Shown here one piece after another: positions 1-8,470 of a stretch of 23,457 bases of DNA. The notes beneath the pieces were generated by a model, which saw nothing but the letters and a program-made list of their open reading frames with translations, ran no database searches and was not told the DNA's origin. The DNA comes from BJ22 sp031405895. GTDB lineage: Bacteria > Planctomycetota > Planctomycetia > Pirellulales > Pirellulaceae. The position numbers and the translations under genes are program-made. Where the stretch lies: contig JANOFL010000091.1 of the NCBI GenBank assembly GCA_031405895.1, positions 1 through 23,457 on the forward strand, in the 5' to 3' direction. Numbering within the stretch: the first letter of the stretch is position 1; each line of letters opens with the position of its first letter.

Positions 1-60
1 AGGCCATGCTCACCGGGGCCCGCATCGCCAAACGAACGAAAAAATGTGGGTAAACCTAAG

Positions 61-383
61 GTGTAGCCACGGGTGGAGCGATGCGGCTTTGGGCATCGCG
101 GAACCCGTGGATAGGATGAGCGCCAAGTTTTTCGCCCCGGAGGGTGCGCAGGAGTGTAGCCACGGGTGGAGCGATGCGGCTTTGGGCATCGCGCAACCCG
201 TGGTAATGAGAAGGTTCCTGGTACTTCGCCCCGGAGGGTCGACGGAGTTGCTTCGAGACGAGTGGGGCCACGAAGCCGTCGCGACTCCGCCGCACCCTCC
301 GGGGCGGAAGACTTTGCTCGAACCGAAACCACGGGTTCCGCTCCGTCCCGCAAAGCCGGGACTCCGCTCCACCCGTGGCTACA
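61..383. repeat. Cluster of dispersed palindromic repeats (region 1-432 has no gene)
   Basis: Two 50-base direct copies (61-110 and 154-203) differ at one base. Each folds as a nested hairpin: outer arms CCACGGGT/ACCCGTGG, inner arms GCGATGC/GCATCGC. A related copy lies in inverse orientation at 329-383, with CCACGGGTTCCG near one end and CCACCCGTGGCTACA at the other. A second motif, CGCCCCGGAGGGT, follows each direct copy (133-145, 227-239), and its reverse complement sits at 294-306, so the whole block is roughly mirror-symmetric. Several reading frames stay open through the block, but they only translate the repeat; I see no codon-usage or protein-family support for a gene in 1-432. Similar intergenic palindromes are, from general knowledge, common in planctomycete genomes. 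Confidence 0.8.
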
Positions 384-432
384 TTGCGCCATCCCTCCGG
401 GACGAAGAGCATCGCCGCGGCATCGGCGTCAG

Positions 433-891
433 TTACGGGGGGCTGGCGATTTCGCTGTCGTGAGCCTGGACTTTCGCCGGGCTTTTAGGCAGCGGGGAGA
501 CGGGACGGACCAACCGGCTGTCGATGGACCTCAAGTCCCGGTTCACGAACGCAATGAAAAACAGCTGAGGCAGCCAGGCAGCGCTAGTCACCATCGCCCA
601 TTCGATGATCACATAGGGCATTCCCACGCCGTAGGGATCTGTGCTTTCGCGCCAGCATCTGAACAGCAATACCGTGCCTGCAACGCCAACAAGACAACTT
701 GCAAATGCGGTGTGCCTGCTTCGAGCGTCAGTATCCAGCAGCCATGTCAGAAGGAGCCAGGCCACCATGGGACAAGGCAGGTAAAGGATCGCGAACACAA
801 CGTCGGGTTCAGCACCGAGCGGCACAATCAGCGAAAGAAGCAGGGCGACCGCTGTGATGACCCAGAACAAGCCGGAAATGTGAAATCGCAT
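433..891 (-). CDS. Small multi-pass membrane protein, function unknown
   Basis: This is a 152-residue protein. The start at 891 (residues MRFHISGLFWVITA) is preferred over an ATG 51 bases upstream at 942, because the first hydrophobic helix then begins near the N-terminus; no strong ribosome binding site supports either. There are about four hydrophobic segments: roughly residues 6-24, 30-50, 62-78 and 95-120. The C-terminal 35 residues are polar and proline-rich, so probably cytoplasmic. The opening, a short basic stretch followed directly by a helix of the 'FxxxxLFWVITAVAL' kind, resembles a common class of small planctomycete inner-membrane proteins, but I cannot assign a function. It stands alone, with its stop next to the left-end repeat cluster. 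Confidence 0.6.
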   Translation of the reverse strand: MRFHISGLFWVITAVALLLSLIVPLGAEPDVVFAILYLPCPMVAWLLLTWLLDTDARSRHTAFASCLVGVAGTVLLFRCWRESTDPYGVGMPYVIIEWAMVTSAAWLPQLFFIAFVNRDLRSIDSRLVRPVSPLPKSPAKVQAHDSEIASPP

Positions 892-1037
892 GGTTGGATT
901 TGCCCTGTTCCGTCCGGTTTCGCGGAGCGGGATGCGGGGCAAGTACCGAAATGGTGAAAACGGAACTGCGGGTACCGTTTGTACACTTTACCGGAGAGTT
1001 TCGCGCACCGCTGGGAGAATGTTCGAATGGCCGGAAC

Positions 1038-1123
1038 GAGGCGGAGCCTTGGGTTCCCGGCGCGCCGGGATTCCACGGCGGGAGCCGTGGAACGAGTGAA
1101 CACCGGCTGGTGCCGATGTTCAC
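1038..1123. repeat. Composite hairpin repeat, copy A
   Basis: Four stem-loops lie in a row. (1) AGGC-GGA-GCCT around 1039-1049. (2) The perfect 16-base palindrome TCCCGGCGCGCCGGGA at 1055-1070. (3) TTCCACGGC / loop GGGA / GCCGTGGAA at 1071-1092, followed by CGAGT. (4) A 12-bp stem with one G-T pair and loop TGGT at 1096-1123. Elements 1 and 3 recur at 14125-14175, where the stem of element 3 has changed on both arms together. Element 4 lies just downstream of the protease stop codon and could act on its transcript, but no T-tract follows. Confidence 0.75.
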
Positions 1124-1139
1124 GTGATTCACCAAGGGC

Positions 1140-3251
1140 TCAGCCCGCGCCCAACGCGGTGGCGTAGTCGCTGGCGATCTTGATCACTTCGTCGAGGTAA
1201 TAGTCGCGGTCGATCCGGGTCTTGTCGCTGTTGAGCAGCGATTCCATCTGCTGGCGGTCTTCTTCCTCGGCGTTGAACTCGCTCCGCTGCTCGAAGAAGG
1301 CCTGCTCGTTGAGGGTCAGGCTGGTCCGTTCCTTGAACTGGACGTACTGGTCGATCTTCCGCTGGGCCTTCTGGAACTCATCGTTCGCCTCGATCCGCTG
1401 GCGGGATTGCGTGGCGAGCTGTTCGACGGTGGTTTCGTTGATCAGGCTCAGCTGCGGGAACGAGGCACCCGGAATCCGGTCAAACTTGACGGCGTAGTCG
1501 AGATCGGATTCGGCGACATCCATCTTGTCGGTGATCGCGGGCAACACGATGTCAGAAAGCACGCCCCGCAGCTGGGTGCTGTCGCCGTTGGGTCGATAGA
1601 ACTGCTGGGTCGTGATCTTGATTGCGCCGAAGTGATTGGGGGCTTCCTCCGAGCGGTAGACCAGCTCGTTGAGGTTGACCATGCTCTGGACGGTGCCTTT
1701 GCCATGGGTCGTGGTGTCGCCCACGATCAGGCCGCGGTGATAGTCCTTGACGGCACCCGCCAGGATTTCACTCGCACTGGCGCTCAGCTTGCTTGTGACG
1801 ACGACCAGCGGCTTGGACCAGGCGGAACCGGTCGACTCGTCGTCGAGCTGTTCGATGCTGCCGTAGGGGTCCTTGACCAGCACGACCGGGCCGCGGTCGA
1901 TGAACAGGCCGGTGCAGTCGATCGCTTCGCGGAGGCTGCCGCCGCCGTTGGTCCGCAGGTCGAGCACGAGGGCATCGACGCCTTCGCGGGTAAAGTCCTG
2001 CAGGATCCGGGCGACATCGGTCGTCGTGCTGCGGGCCCCGCGGCTGTTGGGGCTTTCCATGTCGGCGTAAAAGCTGGGCAGATTGATCACGCCAATTTTG
2101 CGGGGCGAACCGTCGGGACGGGTTCCCTGCTCGAAAATCTGGCCCTGGGCGGCTTCGTCTTCCAGCTGGACCCGGTCGCGGGTGATACGGATTTCGCGGA
2201 CATCGGTGCCGGTCTGGTCCATCACCGAAAGGCGGACCAGGGTCCCGGCCTGGCCGCGGATTTTTTCGACGACATCGTCGAGGGCCCAGCCGGTCACATC
2301 GACGAACTCGCCCACATCGCCCTGACCAACGGCCGTGACACGGTCTTCGACCCGCAACTCGCCCTGCTTGTCGGCGGGGCCGTTGGGCACGATCCGCTTG
2401 ATCACCGCGTAGCCTTCGTCGTCGGTCTGCAGCGTCGCGCCGATCCCGTCGAGTTTGAGGCTCATGTAGATCATGAAGTTGTCGAACGACTTGCGCGACA
2501 TGTAGCTGGTGTGCGGATCAAAGCTGGTGGTGAGGGCCGTGATGAACAGCTCGATCACGTTGTCGTTGTCCATCTGGTGCATCCGCCGGGCGAAGGACTG
2601 GTAGCGGCGTGTCAGCCGCTCGGCTGGCGGAAGCCGGGGTGGGCCGGCCGCGGCGGGCGGCTCGGGTTCGCCAGCCTCGGCCGCCGCGGCGGCTTTGCGG
2701 GCGAGGGAATCGTCTCGAGCCTTGTCCTCGGCCCGGGCGACCAGCAGGCTGTACTTGATCCGCTGCCGCCAGCGCTCGCGCATCGCGGCCTCGTCGGCGG
2801 ACCAGTCGAGCAGATCCGGTTCGTTGACCATCTCTTCGTCGACGGTAAAGTCATGGGGCTGGGCCAGCCACTCGGCGGCGATGGTCGTGCTCTGGTCCAC
2901 CCGCTCGAGGAACCGCTGAAAAATCTCGAAGGCCGGTTTGTAGTCGGCCGCCTTGAGCTGGTTGTCAAACGTCGAGCGGTACTGGCTGAACTCGCTGAGG
3001 TCCGCGGCGAGGAAGTAGGTCTTCATCGGATCGAGACCCTTGAAGTACAGATCGAAGGCCCGCCCGGCGATCTCGTCGTCGATCGGGTGGTTCAAAAGGT
3101 GGTCGCGCTCCATCAGCTGGGCGACGATCCGTGCCGACATTTTGTCGTTGTCCGTCGGATTGCCAAAACTGTCGTCTTGGGCCCACAGAGCCGGCGGCAG
3201 CCAGGCCAGGCAGAGGGTGAGCAGGACAAGCAGGCGGCAGACAGTGGTCAT
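1140..3251 (-). CDS. prc: Carboxy-terminal processing (tail-specific) protease, Prc/Tsp type, S41 family
   Basis: This periplasmic serine protease cleaves proteins from their C-termini. The 703-residue protein starts at ATG 3251, which places a signal peptide (residues 1-24, ending A-L-W-A) at the N-terminus; longer readings to 3428 would bury it. Order of parts: N-terminal helical region (about 35-250), PDZ domain (about 262-350, with LDGIGA and the GPADKQGELRVEDRV turn), S41 core (about 395-560) and a C-terminal extension like that of Prc. The catalytic dyad fits Ser494, in SASASEILAGA, and Lys518, in THGKGTVQ. This spacing and context match E. coli Prc (Ser430/Lys455), and the length is near the Prc length of about 680 rather than the shorter CtpA type. 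An alanine/proline-rich linker (about 186-210) looks like a lineage insertion. The gene is divergent from the FHA activator gene, with 348 bases between. The ribosome site (GGGATG) is weak. Confidence 0.93.
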   Translation of the reverse strand: MTTVCRLLVLLTLCLAWLPPALWAQDDSFGNPTDNDKMSARIVAQLMERDHLLNHPIDDEIAGRAFDLYFKGLDPMKTYFLAADLSEFSQYRSTFDNQLKAADYKPAFEIFQRFLERVDQSTTIAAEWLAQPHDFTVDEEMVNEPDLLDWSADEAAMRERWRQRIKYSLLVARAEDKARDDSLARKAAAAAEAGEPEPPAAAGPPRLPPAERLTRRYQSFARRMHQMDNDNVIELFITALTTSFDPHTSYMSRKSFDNFMIYMSLKLDGIGATLQTDDEGYAVIKRIVPNGPADKQGELRVEDRVTAVGQGDVGEFVDVTGWALDDVVEKIRGQAGTLVRLSVMDQTGTDVREIRITRDRVQLEDEAAQGQIFEQGTRPDGSPRKIGVINLPSFYADMESPNSRGARSTTTDVARILQDFTREGVDALVLDLRTNGGGSLREAIDCTGLFIDRGPVVLVKDPYGSIEQLDDESTGSAWSKPLVVVTSKLSASASEILAGAVKDYHRGLIVGDTTTHGKGTVQSMVNLNELVYRSEEAPNHFGAIKITTQQFYRPNGDSTQLRGVLSDIVLPAITDKMDVAESDLDYAVKFDRIPGASFPQLSLINETTVEQLATQSRQRIEANDEFQKAQRKIDQYVQFKERTSLTLNEQAFFEQRSEFNAEEEDRQQMESLLNSDKTRIDRDYYLDEVIKIASDYATALGAG

Positions 3252-3599
3252 GTTTTCATCCCGGTTTTGTTGCAAGTCATGCAGCTCACCGCTCTTAAAA
3301 CCGTGAATCACCGGTTTCGGCAACGGCGGGCCGGCACAGGCCCGGCCAATAGTAAGGCCGGTTCCAGGCCGGGACAATATGAATCCCGGCCGCTTCCAGT
3401 CGCGCGAGGGACGGGTTCCGCCTGGCAAAATCCGGCCGTTTCATCGCGGCATATCCAGGCTGAGGAGCGCGTGAAACATGGCCCTTGCCAGCTGTGAAAC
3501 GAAGCCGGACAGCCCTTTTCGGCGGCCGTTCCGCAACTAGGCGACCGGCCGGGGCCAAGAGTATTCTGGACACCGCGTCGTCTGCCCGTTTTCCGCGCG
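3252..3599. other. Divergent intergenic region with stacked hairpins
   Basis: This is the space between the protease gene (leftward) and the activator gene (rightward), so both promoters should lie here; I could not pick out a convincing -35/-10 or -24/-12 element by eye. It holds GC-rich inverted repeats: CGGGCC/GGCCCG at 3327-3344, and a perfect 8-bp stem GGCCGGGA / loop of 9 / TCCCGGCC at 3367-3391, with the half-site TTCCAGGCCGGGA nearby. No gene is supported: readings through it are low-complexity and stop inside neighbouring genes. Confidence 0.6.
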
Positions 3600-5471
3600 T
3601 TGTCCAGCCACCTGCCTGTGCCTGCTTTTCTCGTCATGAACGCCGGCTCCAATTCGGGAGCCCGGTTTGAGCTTTCGGCGGCCGAGCAAAACCTGCTCGG
3701 ACGCGACTGGCAATGCCAGATCGCCCTCAGCGACCCCCAGTGCTCGCGCGTCCACGCCGCGATCTTTTGCCGCCAGGGCGAGTGGTGGATCGTCGACCGC
3801 GAAAGCAGCAACGGGACCTTCGTCAACGGCCAGGCGGTCAACGACGCCCGCCTGATGCAGGGAACCGAAATCCGGATCGGCGGCAGCCAGTTCCTGTTCC
3901 TCGAACAGCAGCCCGAAGTCCTCGTCGCCGACGATTCGACCGGCGAGGAAGTCCCTGGCTCGACGACCATCGTCTTTGACCAGTCGTTCAGCACTAGCGA
4001 CCTCGGCCAGTACACGCTCCGCTTCCTCAAGGGGAGCAACCTCGGCCAGGACGTGTTCTTTCTCTTCCAGCTGAGCGTCAAGCTGCTGGGCGTGGTCGAT
4101 CCCGAACGCGTGATCCGGATCAGCCTCGAGCGGCTGATGGACCGGACCGGCGCCGATGTGGCGGGACTGCTCTGGCTGACCGAATCGGCCGACCTGCGGC
4201 CCAAGGTCGTAATCCCCGACAGCCAGGCCGAGCTGCTGCAGCTCAAGAAGAACCTGACCAAACGCGTGGTCCAGGAAAAGCACGCCATCCGCGTCGAGTA
4301 CGACTCGGCCGGCGACGGGACCCAGTTCGCCGACGCGATCTGCGTGCCGCTGATCGCCGAGACGGGCGAAGGCAAGGACATCCGCCAGCAGGTCGAAGGC
4401 GCGATCCATCTCTATCGGCTGGGCAAGCGTTTTGACGATACCCACATCGAGCTGGCCAGCGCCCTGGCGAACATCGTCAGCCGGGCCTTGCGGCACGCCC
4501 ACCAGCACGCTGCCCTCGCCGCCCAGCACTCCAGTCTGGTCACCAAGACCGGCGAGTTCGACGAACTGCTCGGGGAAAGCCCGGCGATGCAGGACCTGAA
4601 ATCAAAACTGACGCGGGTCGCGCGGGCCAGCGGTTCGGTCCTCGTTCGCGGCGAAAGCGGCTCGGGCAAGGAACTGGTCGCCCGGGCCCTGCACAAAAAC
4701 AGCCCCCGCGCCGACCGCCCGATGCTCTCCGTCAACTGCGCCGCGATTCCGCGCGAACTGATGGAAAGCCAGCTCTTTGGACACCGCAAGGGAGCCTTTA
4801 CCAGCGCCGACCGCGACCACAAAGGCTGGTTCCAGCAGGCCGACATGGGGACGCTCTTCCTCGACGAAATCGGCGAGCTGACCCTCGAGGGACAGGCCAA
4901 GCTGCTGCGGATTCTCGAAGGCCACCCCTTCATGCCGGTCGGCGGCAGCGAACAGATCACAGTCGATGTCCGCGTGATCTGTGCGACCAACCGCGACTTG
5001 CAGGAGTTTGTGGCCGAGAAACGGTTCCGCGAGGACCTGTTCTACCGGCTGAGCGTCTATGAGCTGTACCTCCCGCCGCTTCGCGATCGCGGGACCGACA
5101 TCCAGCTGCTGATCGACCGTTTCCTGAACCACTTCCGGCAACGGCATGGCAAACACGATCTGAAACTTTCATCCGATGCGGCCCGGACACTGCTGGCCTT
5201 CAACTGGCCCGGCAACGTCCGCCAGCTGCGCAATGTGATCGACAGCGCCGTCGTGATGGCCGACGGAAAAGAGATCGGCGTCGGCGACCTGGGGATCCGC
5301 GCCGCGGCCGGCGACGAACTCGAGTCGCTGCGGATCGATCACTGGGAAAAGAAGCTGATCCGCAAGGCCCTCGAGCGGACCGGCAACAACATCCCCGACG
5401 CCGCGTCGCTGCTCGGCATCAGCCGGGCCACTCTTTACCGCAAGGTCGAGGAGTACCAGATCGAGCGGTGA
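3600..5471 (+). CDS. FHA-GAF-AAA+-Fis transcriptional activator (sigma-54 enhancer-binding protein type)
   Basis: The protein has 623 residues. Domains in order: an FHA phosphothreonine-binding domain (about 8-105, with G34-R35, S49-R-V-H52 and S-S-N71-G-T-F-V-N-G), a GAF-like sensor (about 160-305), a AAA+ ATPase (about 325-550) and a Fis-type helix-turn-helix at the C-terminus (about 575-623, ending I-S-R-A-T-L-Y-R-K-V-E-E-Y). Walker A is GESGSGKE at 351-358 and Walker B is FLDE at 420-423. The sigma-54 contact loop reads GAFTSA (398-403) instead of the canonical GAFTGA. The start is uncertain: TTG at 3600 keeps the first FHA strand (P-A-F-L-V-M-N-A-G) whole, GTG 3618 is possible, and ATG 3636 would cut the strand. 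By family, FHA-bearing activators read Ser/Thr kinase signalling instead of a response-regulator phosphate. It is divergent from the protease gene; its target genes are unknown. Confidence 0.92.
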   Translation: MSSHLPVPAFLVMNAGSNSGARFELSAAEQNLLGRDWQCQIALSDPQCSRVHAAIFCRQGEWWIVDRESSNGTFVNGQAVNDARLMQGTEIRIGGSQFLFLEQQPEVLVADDSTGEEVPGSTTIVFDQSFSTSDLGQYTLRFLKGSNLGQDVFFLFQLSVKLLGVVDPERVIRISLERLMDRTGADVAGLLWLTESADLRPKVVIPDSQAELLQLKKNLTKRVVQEKHAIRVEYDSAGDGTQFADAICVPLIAETGEGKDIRQQVEGAIHLYRLGKRFDDTHIELASALANIVSRALRHAHQHAALAAQHSSLVTKTGEFDELLGESPAMQDLKSKLTRVARASGSVLVRGESGSGKELVARALHKNSPRADRPMLSVNCAAIPRELMESQLFGHRKGAFTSADRDHKGWFQQADMGTLFLDEIGELTLEGQAKLLRILEGHPFMPVGGSEQITVDVRVICATNRDLQEFVAEKRFREDLFYRLSVYELYLPPLRDRGTDIQLLIDRFLNHFRQRHGKHDLKLSSDAARTLLAFNWPGNVRQLRNVIDSAVVMADGKEIGVGDLGIRAAAGDELESLRIDHWEKKLIRKALERTGNNIPDAASLLGISRATLYRKVEEYQIER

Positions 5472-5475
5472 CCGT

Positions 5476-5553
5476 GGGATAGGCTTCCAGCCTGTCGGTC
5501 AGTTTCGGTCGGACCTGATTGACCGTATTGCCCTGATTGACGCGATTGACGCA
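5476..5553. repeat. Dispersed repeat (AGGCTTCCAGCCT type) plus short GATTGAC repeats
   Basis: Just after the activator stop, 5476-5496 reads GGGATAGGCTTCCAGCCTG and on, with an AGGCT/AGCCT hairpin. It is close to the reverse complement of 10151-10171 (about four differences in 21). It is followed by spaced GATTGAC units between about 5516 and 5553 (three copies, the last two being a direct GATTGACGC/GATTGACGCA pair). It lies between two convergent genes and may help end transcription, but has no T-tract. Confidence 0.55.
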
Positions 5554-5610
5554 ATCGAGCCCTGTGAGCCGAGTTCGGTCGCGACAGGACGGTGCCCGGG
5601 ATCCGACCCC

Positions 5611-7542
5611 TCACGCCGCGCGGCGGGCCGACAAAACCACCTCGGGCAACGATCCCGCCCTGGCGTCTTGCGTGACCGGAATTTCTGGCAACGGCCGGTT
5701 CGCGGGTTCCTGCATTGCTGGAATCTCGAACGACTCCGGCCAGTTCGGGGGAACCGGCACGCGCACCGGGTGGTCGGCGACTTTTTCGCTCGATGCCAGC
5801 CGGTCTTTCCGTTGTCGCGAAGTCGGGACGCGAACGGTCTTTTCCTCCACCGGTTTCGGCACTTCGCTGATCTTGGGCGGTTCCTTCGCCGACAGCTCCA
5901 GGCGTATGCCGGCCGCGCGGAAGGTTCGTTCGATCCCCACCAGCAACTCGTTCTGCAACTGCGGGAAGAACTCCCGCGACCGCAGGAACACCCGCAGCTC
6001 GAAATCGAGTGATGCGCCGCCAATTTTCGCCAGCACGACCGACGCTGCGGGATAGTCCAGCACCAGCGGGTTGGACCGCGCGAGATTCAACAGCAGCTCC
6101 TGGACCTGAACCGGATTGCTGCCGTGCGTCACGCTGACCGGAAAGACAGCCCGTGAGACCGTGTCTGAAAGCGTCCAGTTCATCACATCGTCGGTGATGA
6201 ATTTTTTGTTCGGAATGATCCACTCGCGGCGGTCGGCGTCCTGGATTGTCGTCGCGCGGAGTGCCATCCGGGTGACCGTCCCCGAGACGTTGTTGACCGA
6301 AACGACATCGCCGACACGGACTGGCCGCTCGAGCAGGATGATGATCCCCGAAACGAGGTTGGCAAAGACTTCCTGCAGGCCGAAACCGAGTCCCACCGTC
6401 AGTCCCGCGACCAGCCACTGCACGCGGTCCCACGCAAAGCCGAGGATCGAGGCCGTTTCGATCAGCCCGACGAGCACGACCAGATACCGCGCGACGAACG
6501 TGATCGCATAACGGCCGCCCTTGTCGAGCGGCAAGCCACCGGGGAGCAGCAGCTGGATCAGTCCCGGCAGATTGCGGCTGGCAGCGAGCATCACACCGAG
6601 CACGATCAGGGCCTTGATCAGATGCCGGGCCGTGACCCACGGCACGGCCGCGTTGGCGAGATCGCCCGGCGCGTGCATCGACCAGAGCTGGAAACGGTCG
6701 AGCAACCCGCCCAGCGGCACGACATCGCCCCACACCTGGCTCACGAGCACGAGCAGTCCGGTCAGTGTCGCCACCTGCACCAGTCGCAACACCTGGCCAA
6801 GATTGGCTTGCAGTTCGGCCTGCTGATGTCGGTCATTTTCGCCGCCGGACTCGATCCGCAACGCCAGCCGCAAGCGTTGCAACTCGACCAGCTGCGTCAT
6901 CAGCCCGGCCAGCAACATCACCCCGGCACCGCTCAACAGCGTCCAGACCATCCGCGAGCCCAGCTGTTCGGCCGCGTGCCGATAGCCGATCGCCGCGAGA
7001 AAGACGAGCAGCATCGGAATCCCGACCGCCAGCAGCCGGAACAGCTTTCCTCCAGCGAACCAGATCGTGCGCGAACCACGGGGCCGGGCGGCTTCCCAGC
7101 GGACGATCATCGAACCGGTCGCCCAGAGCGATTCACCGAGCGCGAACATCGCCAGCATCAGCGCGAGGCGACCCAGCGACTCGCTGAACTGCCCGTTCTG
7201 CCAGAGGCGAAAAAAGACCGCCCCGCCGAGCAACGGGCAGACTGTTGTCACGAGGACCCAGGCGTTGCGGCTGAGCGCGGCGCAGATTTCGGATGGCCAG
7301 CCAAAACACTCTTCGGCCAGGCCCCGCGCGGCAAACGTCCGGGCCAGCACAAGGGCTACGGTGATCGCGGGCACGGCCGCCAGCATCGCCTGATACAGCG
7401 GCCACGCCAGCTCCTGTCCCGACCCGAGCGGCCGGAGCTGGAACATCACAAACAGCAGCACGATCGGCACGGGCAACGCCGCGCAGACTGTCCACGCAAT
7501 CCGGTTGAGGACTTCGCGAAGTGAAACGGGTGCCGCTTCCAT
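5611..7542 (-). CDS. Mechanosensitive ion channel, MscS domain, MscK/MscM-like C-terminal half
   Basis: This channel subunit releases solutes on osmotic downshock. The protein has 643 residues from ATG 7542. It begins with a series of membrane helices (about eight, residues 15-380) like the MscK inner-membrane region. The conserved MscS pore and beta domain follow: the pore helix has GLGFGLQEVFANLVSGIIIL, then ERPVRVGDVVSV, SGTVTRMALRATTI and WIIPNKKFI, the usual MscK-type hallmarks. After the cytoplasmic alpha-beta domain there is a proline-rich, charged tail of roughly 90 residues. ATG 7542 overlaps the stop of the upstream gene (TGATG), and AAAGGAAC lies about ten bases upstream, so coupled translation is likely. 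The full-length family (E. coli MscK, about 1120 residues) carries its periplasmic region on the same chain; here that part is a separate gene. Confidence 0.92.
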   Translation of the reverse strand: MEAAPVSLREVLNRIAWTVCAALPVPIVLLFVMFQLRPLGSGQELAWPLYQAMLAAVPAITVALVLARTFAARGLAEECFGWPSEICAALSRNAWVLVTTVCPLLGGAVFFRLWQNGQFSESLGRLALMLAMFALGESLWATGSMIVRWEAARPRGSRTIWFAGGKLFRLLAVGIPMLLVFLAAIGYRHAAEQLGSRMVWTLLSGAGVMLLAGLMTQLVELQRLRLALRIESGGENDRHQQAELQANLGQVLRLVQVATLTGLLVLVSQVWGDVVPLGGLLDRFQLWSMHAPGDLANAAVPWVTARHLIKALIVLGVMLAASRNLPGLIQLLLPGGLPLDKGGRYAITFVARYLVVLVGLIETASILGFAWDRVQWLVAGLTVGLGFGLQEVFANLVSGIIILLERPVRVGDVVSVNNVSGTVTRMALRATTIQDADRREWIIPNKKFITDDVMNWTLSDTVSRAVFPVSVTHGSNPVQVQELLLNLARSNPLVLDYPAASVVLAKIGGASLDFELRVFLRSREFFPQLQNELLVGIERTFRAAGIRLELSAKEPPKISEVPKPVEEKTVRVPTSRQRKDRLASSEKVADHPVRVPVPPNWPESFEIPAMQEPANRPLPEIPVTQDARAGSLPEVVLSARRAA

Positions 7543-8399
7543 CAGGCTGAAGTTCCTTTCGCGGTTGCCGGCTGGCTGCCCGTCGCGTTCGAAGCACGAT
7601 TCGCTGCCCTCGCACGGCTGAAATGGTCCAGCTTGCGGGTCAGCCAGGCACAGCCCACGACCAGCCCAATGACGACCAGAAACTGCCACGGCCCGGCGAG
7701 CAGGCGGCCCAGCAGCCGTTGTCCCAGTTCAACCCACGGTCCCGGCCGGGCCAGGACAATCGCACCATCGACGACGCGGACAAAATCGGCCGGCCCCATC
7801 GGCTCGGCACCCGGTACCCACAGCAGTTGTCGGTCGGTGAAGCTCCGCATCGCTTCGATGCTGTCGAGCAGGTTGTTGTGTTCGCTGGCCAGATGGCCTA
7901 GCGCCAACGCGTATTGTTGCAGGCTTTCGATCAGGGCCGTCGCTTCCGCGCAGGATTCGGCTGGCCCGGCGGGCGGGTCGTTTGCTGCAGCGATGGGGTT
8001 CCCGGCGGGTGCTTCGACTGGATCGTGAATATGGCCTTGGGCCAGCCGCTGAACTTCGAGACTGGTCAACCGCATCTCGGCCCGTGCCCACCCGATCCGC
8101 TGCTGGCTGGCCGCGACCGGCGGCAGGGTCCGGCGATATTCGGCCAGCAGAATCCGGTTGCCTTCGTTCAGGCCCAGCAGACTGATCTTTTCCTCAAGTG
8201 AAGTCATCCGTTCGCGCAGGCCAGCCGCCTGTTCACGCACGCGAGCCGTCTCCACATCAATCGCGCTGGTCCTGGACAAGGCCGGGGCCGTTTCCGGTGC
8301 CTGCGCTGACGCTGGATCAGCTTCCGGTTGGGGCGAAGCGGCAGCGAGTCCAGTCGAAGTGAACGCGATTCCCGCCAGCAAAATCACGGCAGTTATCAC
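7542..8399 (-). CDS. Periplasmic coiled-coil subunit matching the N-terminal part of MscK-type channels
   Basis: The protein has about 285 residues from a GTG at 8397-8399. That start gives an immediate signal peptide (ITAVILLAGIAF... ending G-L-A-A-A). An ATG at 8574-8576 would add 59 residues in front of the signal peptide, encoded by a dispersed repeat, so I reject it, though automatic annotation may choose it. The mature part is helical and charged (VREQAAGLRERMTSLEEKIS, later LEVQRLAQ and LIESLQQYALALG), then has FTDRQLLWVPGAEP. In MscK/MscM-type proteins an equivalent 'R..LLWV....P' segment joins the periplasmic region to the first membrane helices. One helix (WQFLVVIGLVVGCAWL) lies near the C-terminus. 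It ends in TGATG with the channel gene, exactly where one expects the remaining membrane helices. I infer that the two gene products form one channel. A recent split or a frameshift is the alternative. Confidence 0.75.
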   Translation of the reverse strand: MITAVILLAGIAFTSTGLAAASPQPEADPASAQAPETAPALSRTSAIDVETARVREQAAGLRERMTSLEEKISLLGLNEGNRILLAEYRRTLPPVAASQQRIGWARAEMRLTSLEVQRLAQGHIHDPVEAPAGNPIAAANDPPAGPAESCAEATALIESLQQYALALGHLASEHNNLLDSIEAMRSFTDRQLLWVPGAEPMGPADFVRVVDGAIVLARPGPWVELGQRLLGRLLAGPWQFLVVIGLVVGCAWLTRKLDHFSRARAANRASNATGSQPATAKGTSA

Positions 8400-8470
8400 C
8401 AAGTGCCGATGCCAGCATTTGAAATGCGGAGGGATCGCCGCGGGGCTTAAGTGCCAATCCCGGAACCGTC

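Noticed and set aside
1096..1123. Stem-loop after the protease stop as an intrinsic terminator
   Set aside because: The stem is strong, but no T-tract follows on the transcribed strand, and it belongs to a composite repeat.
1407..3497. Long open frame on the + strand, opposite the protease gene
   Set aside because: It is the antisense shadow of a GC-rich gene. The minus strand has a signal peptide, PDZ and the S41 dyad, while the plus reading matches no family.
3308..4529. Two long minus-strand frames opposite the FHA activator
   Set aside because: They run antisense to conserved FHA and GAF sequence and have no recognisable motifs.
5435..6733. Long minus-strand frame in a second frame of the channel gene
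   Set aside because: It is low-complexity, rich in R, G and A; the MscS pore motif is in the other frame.
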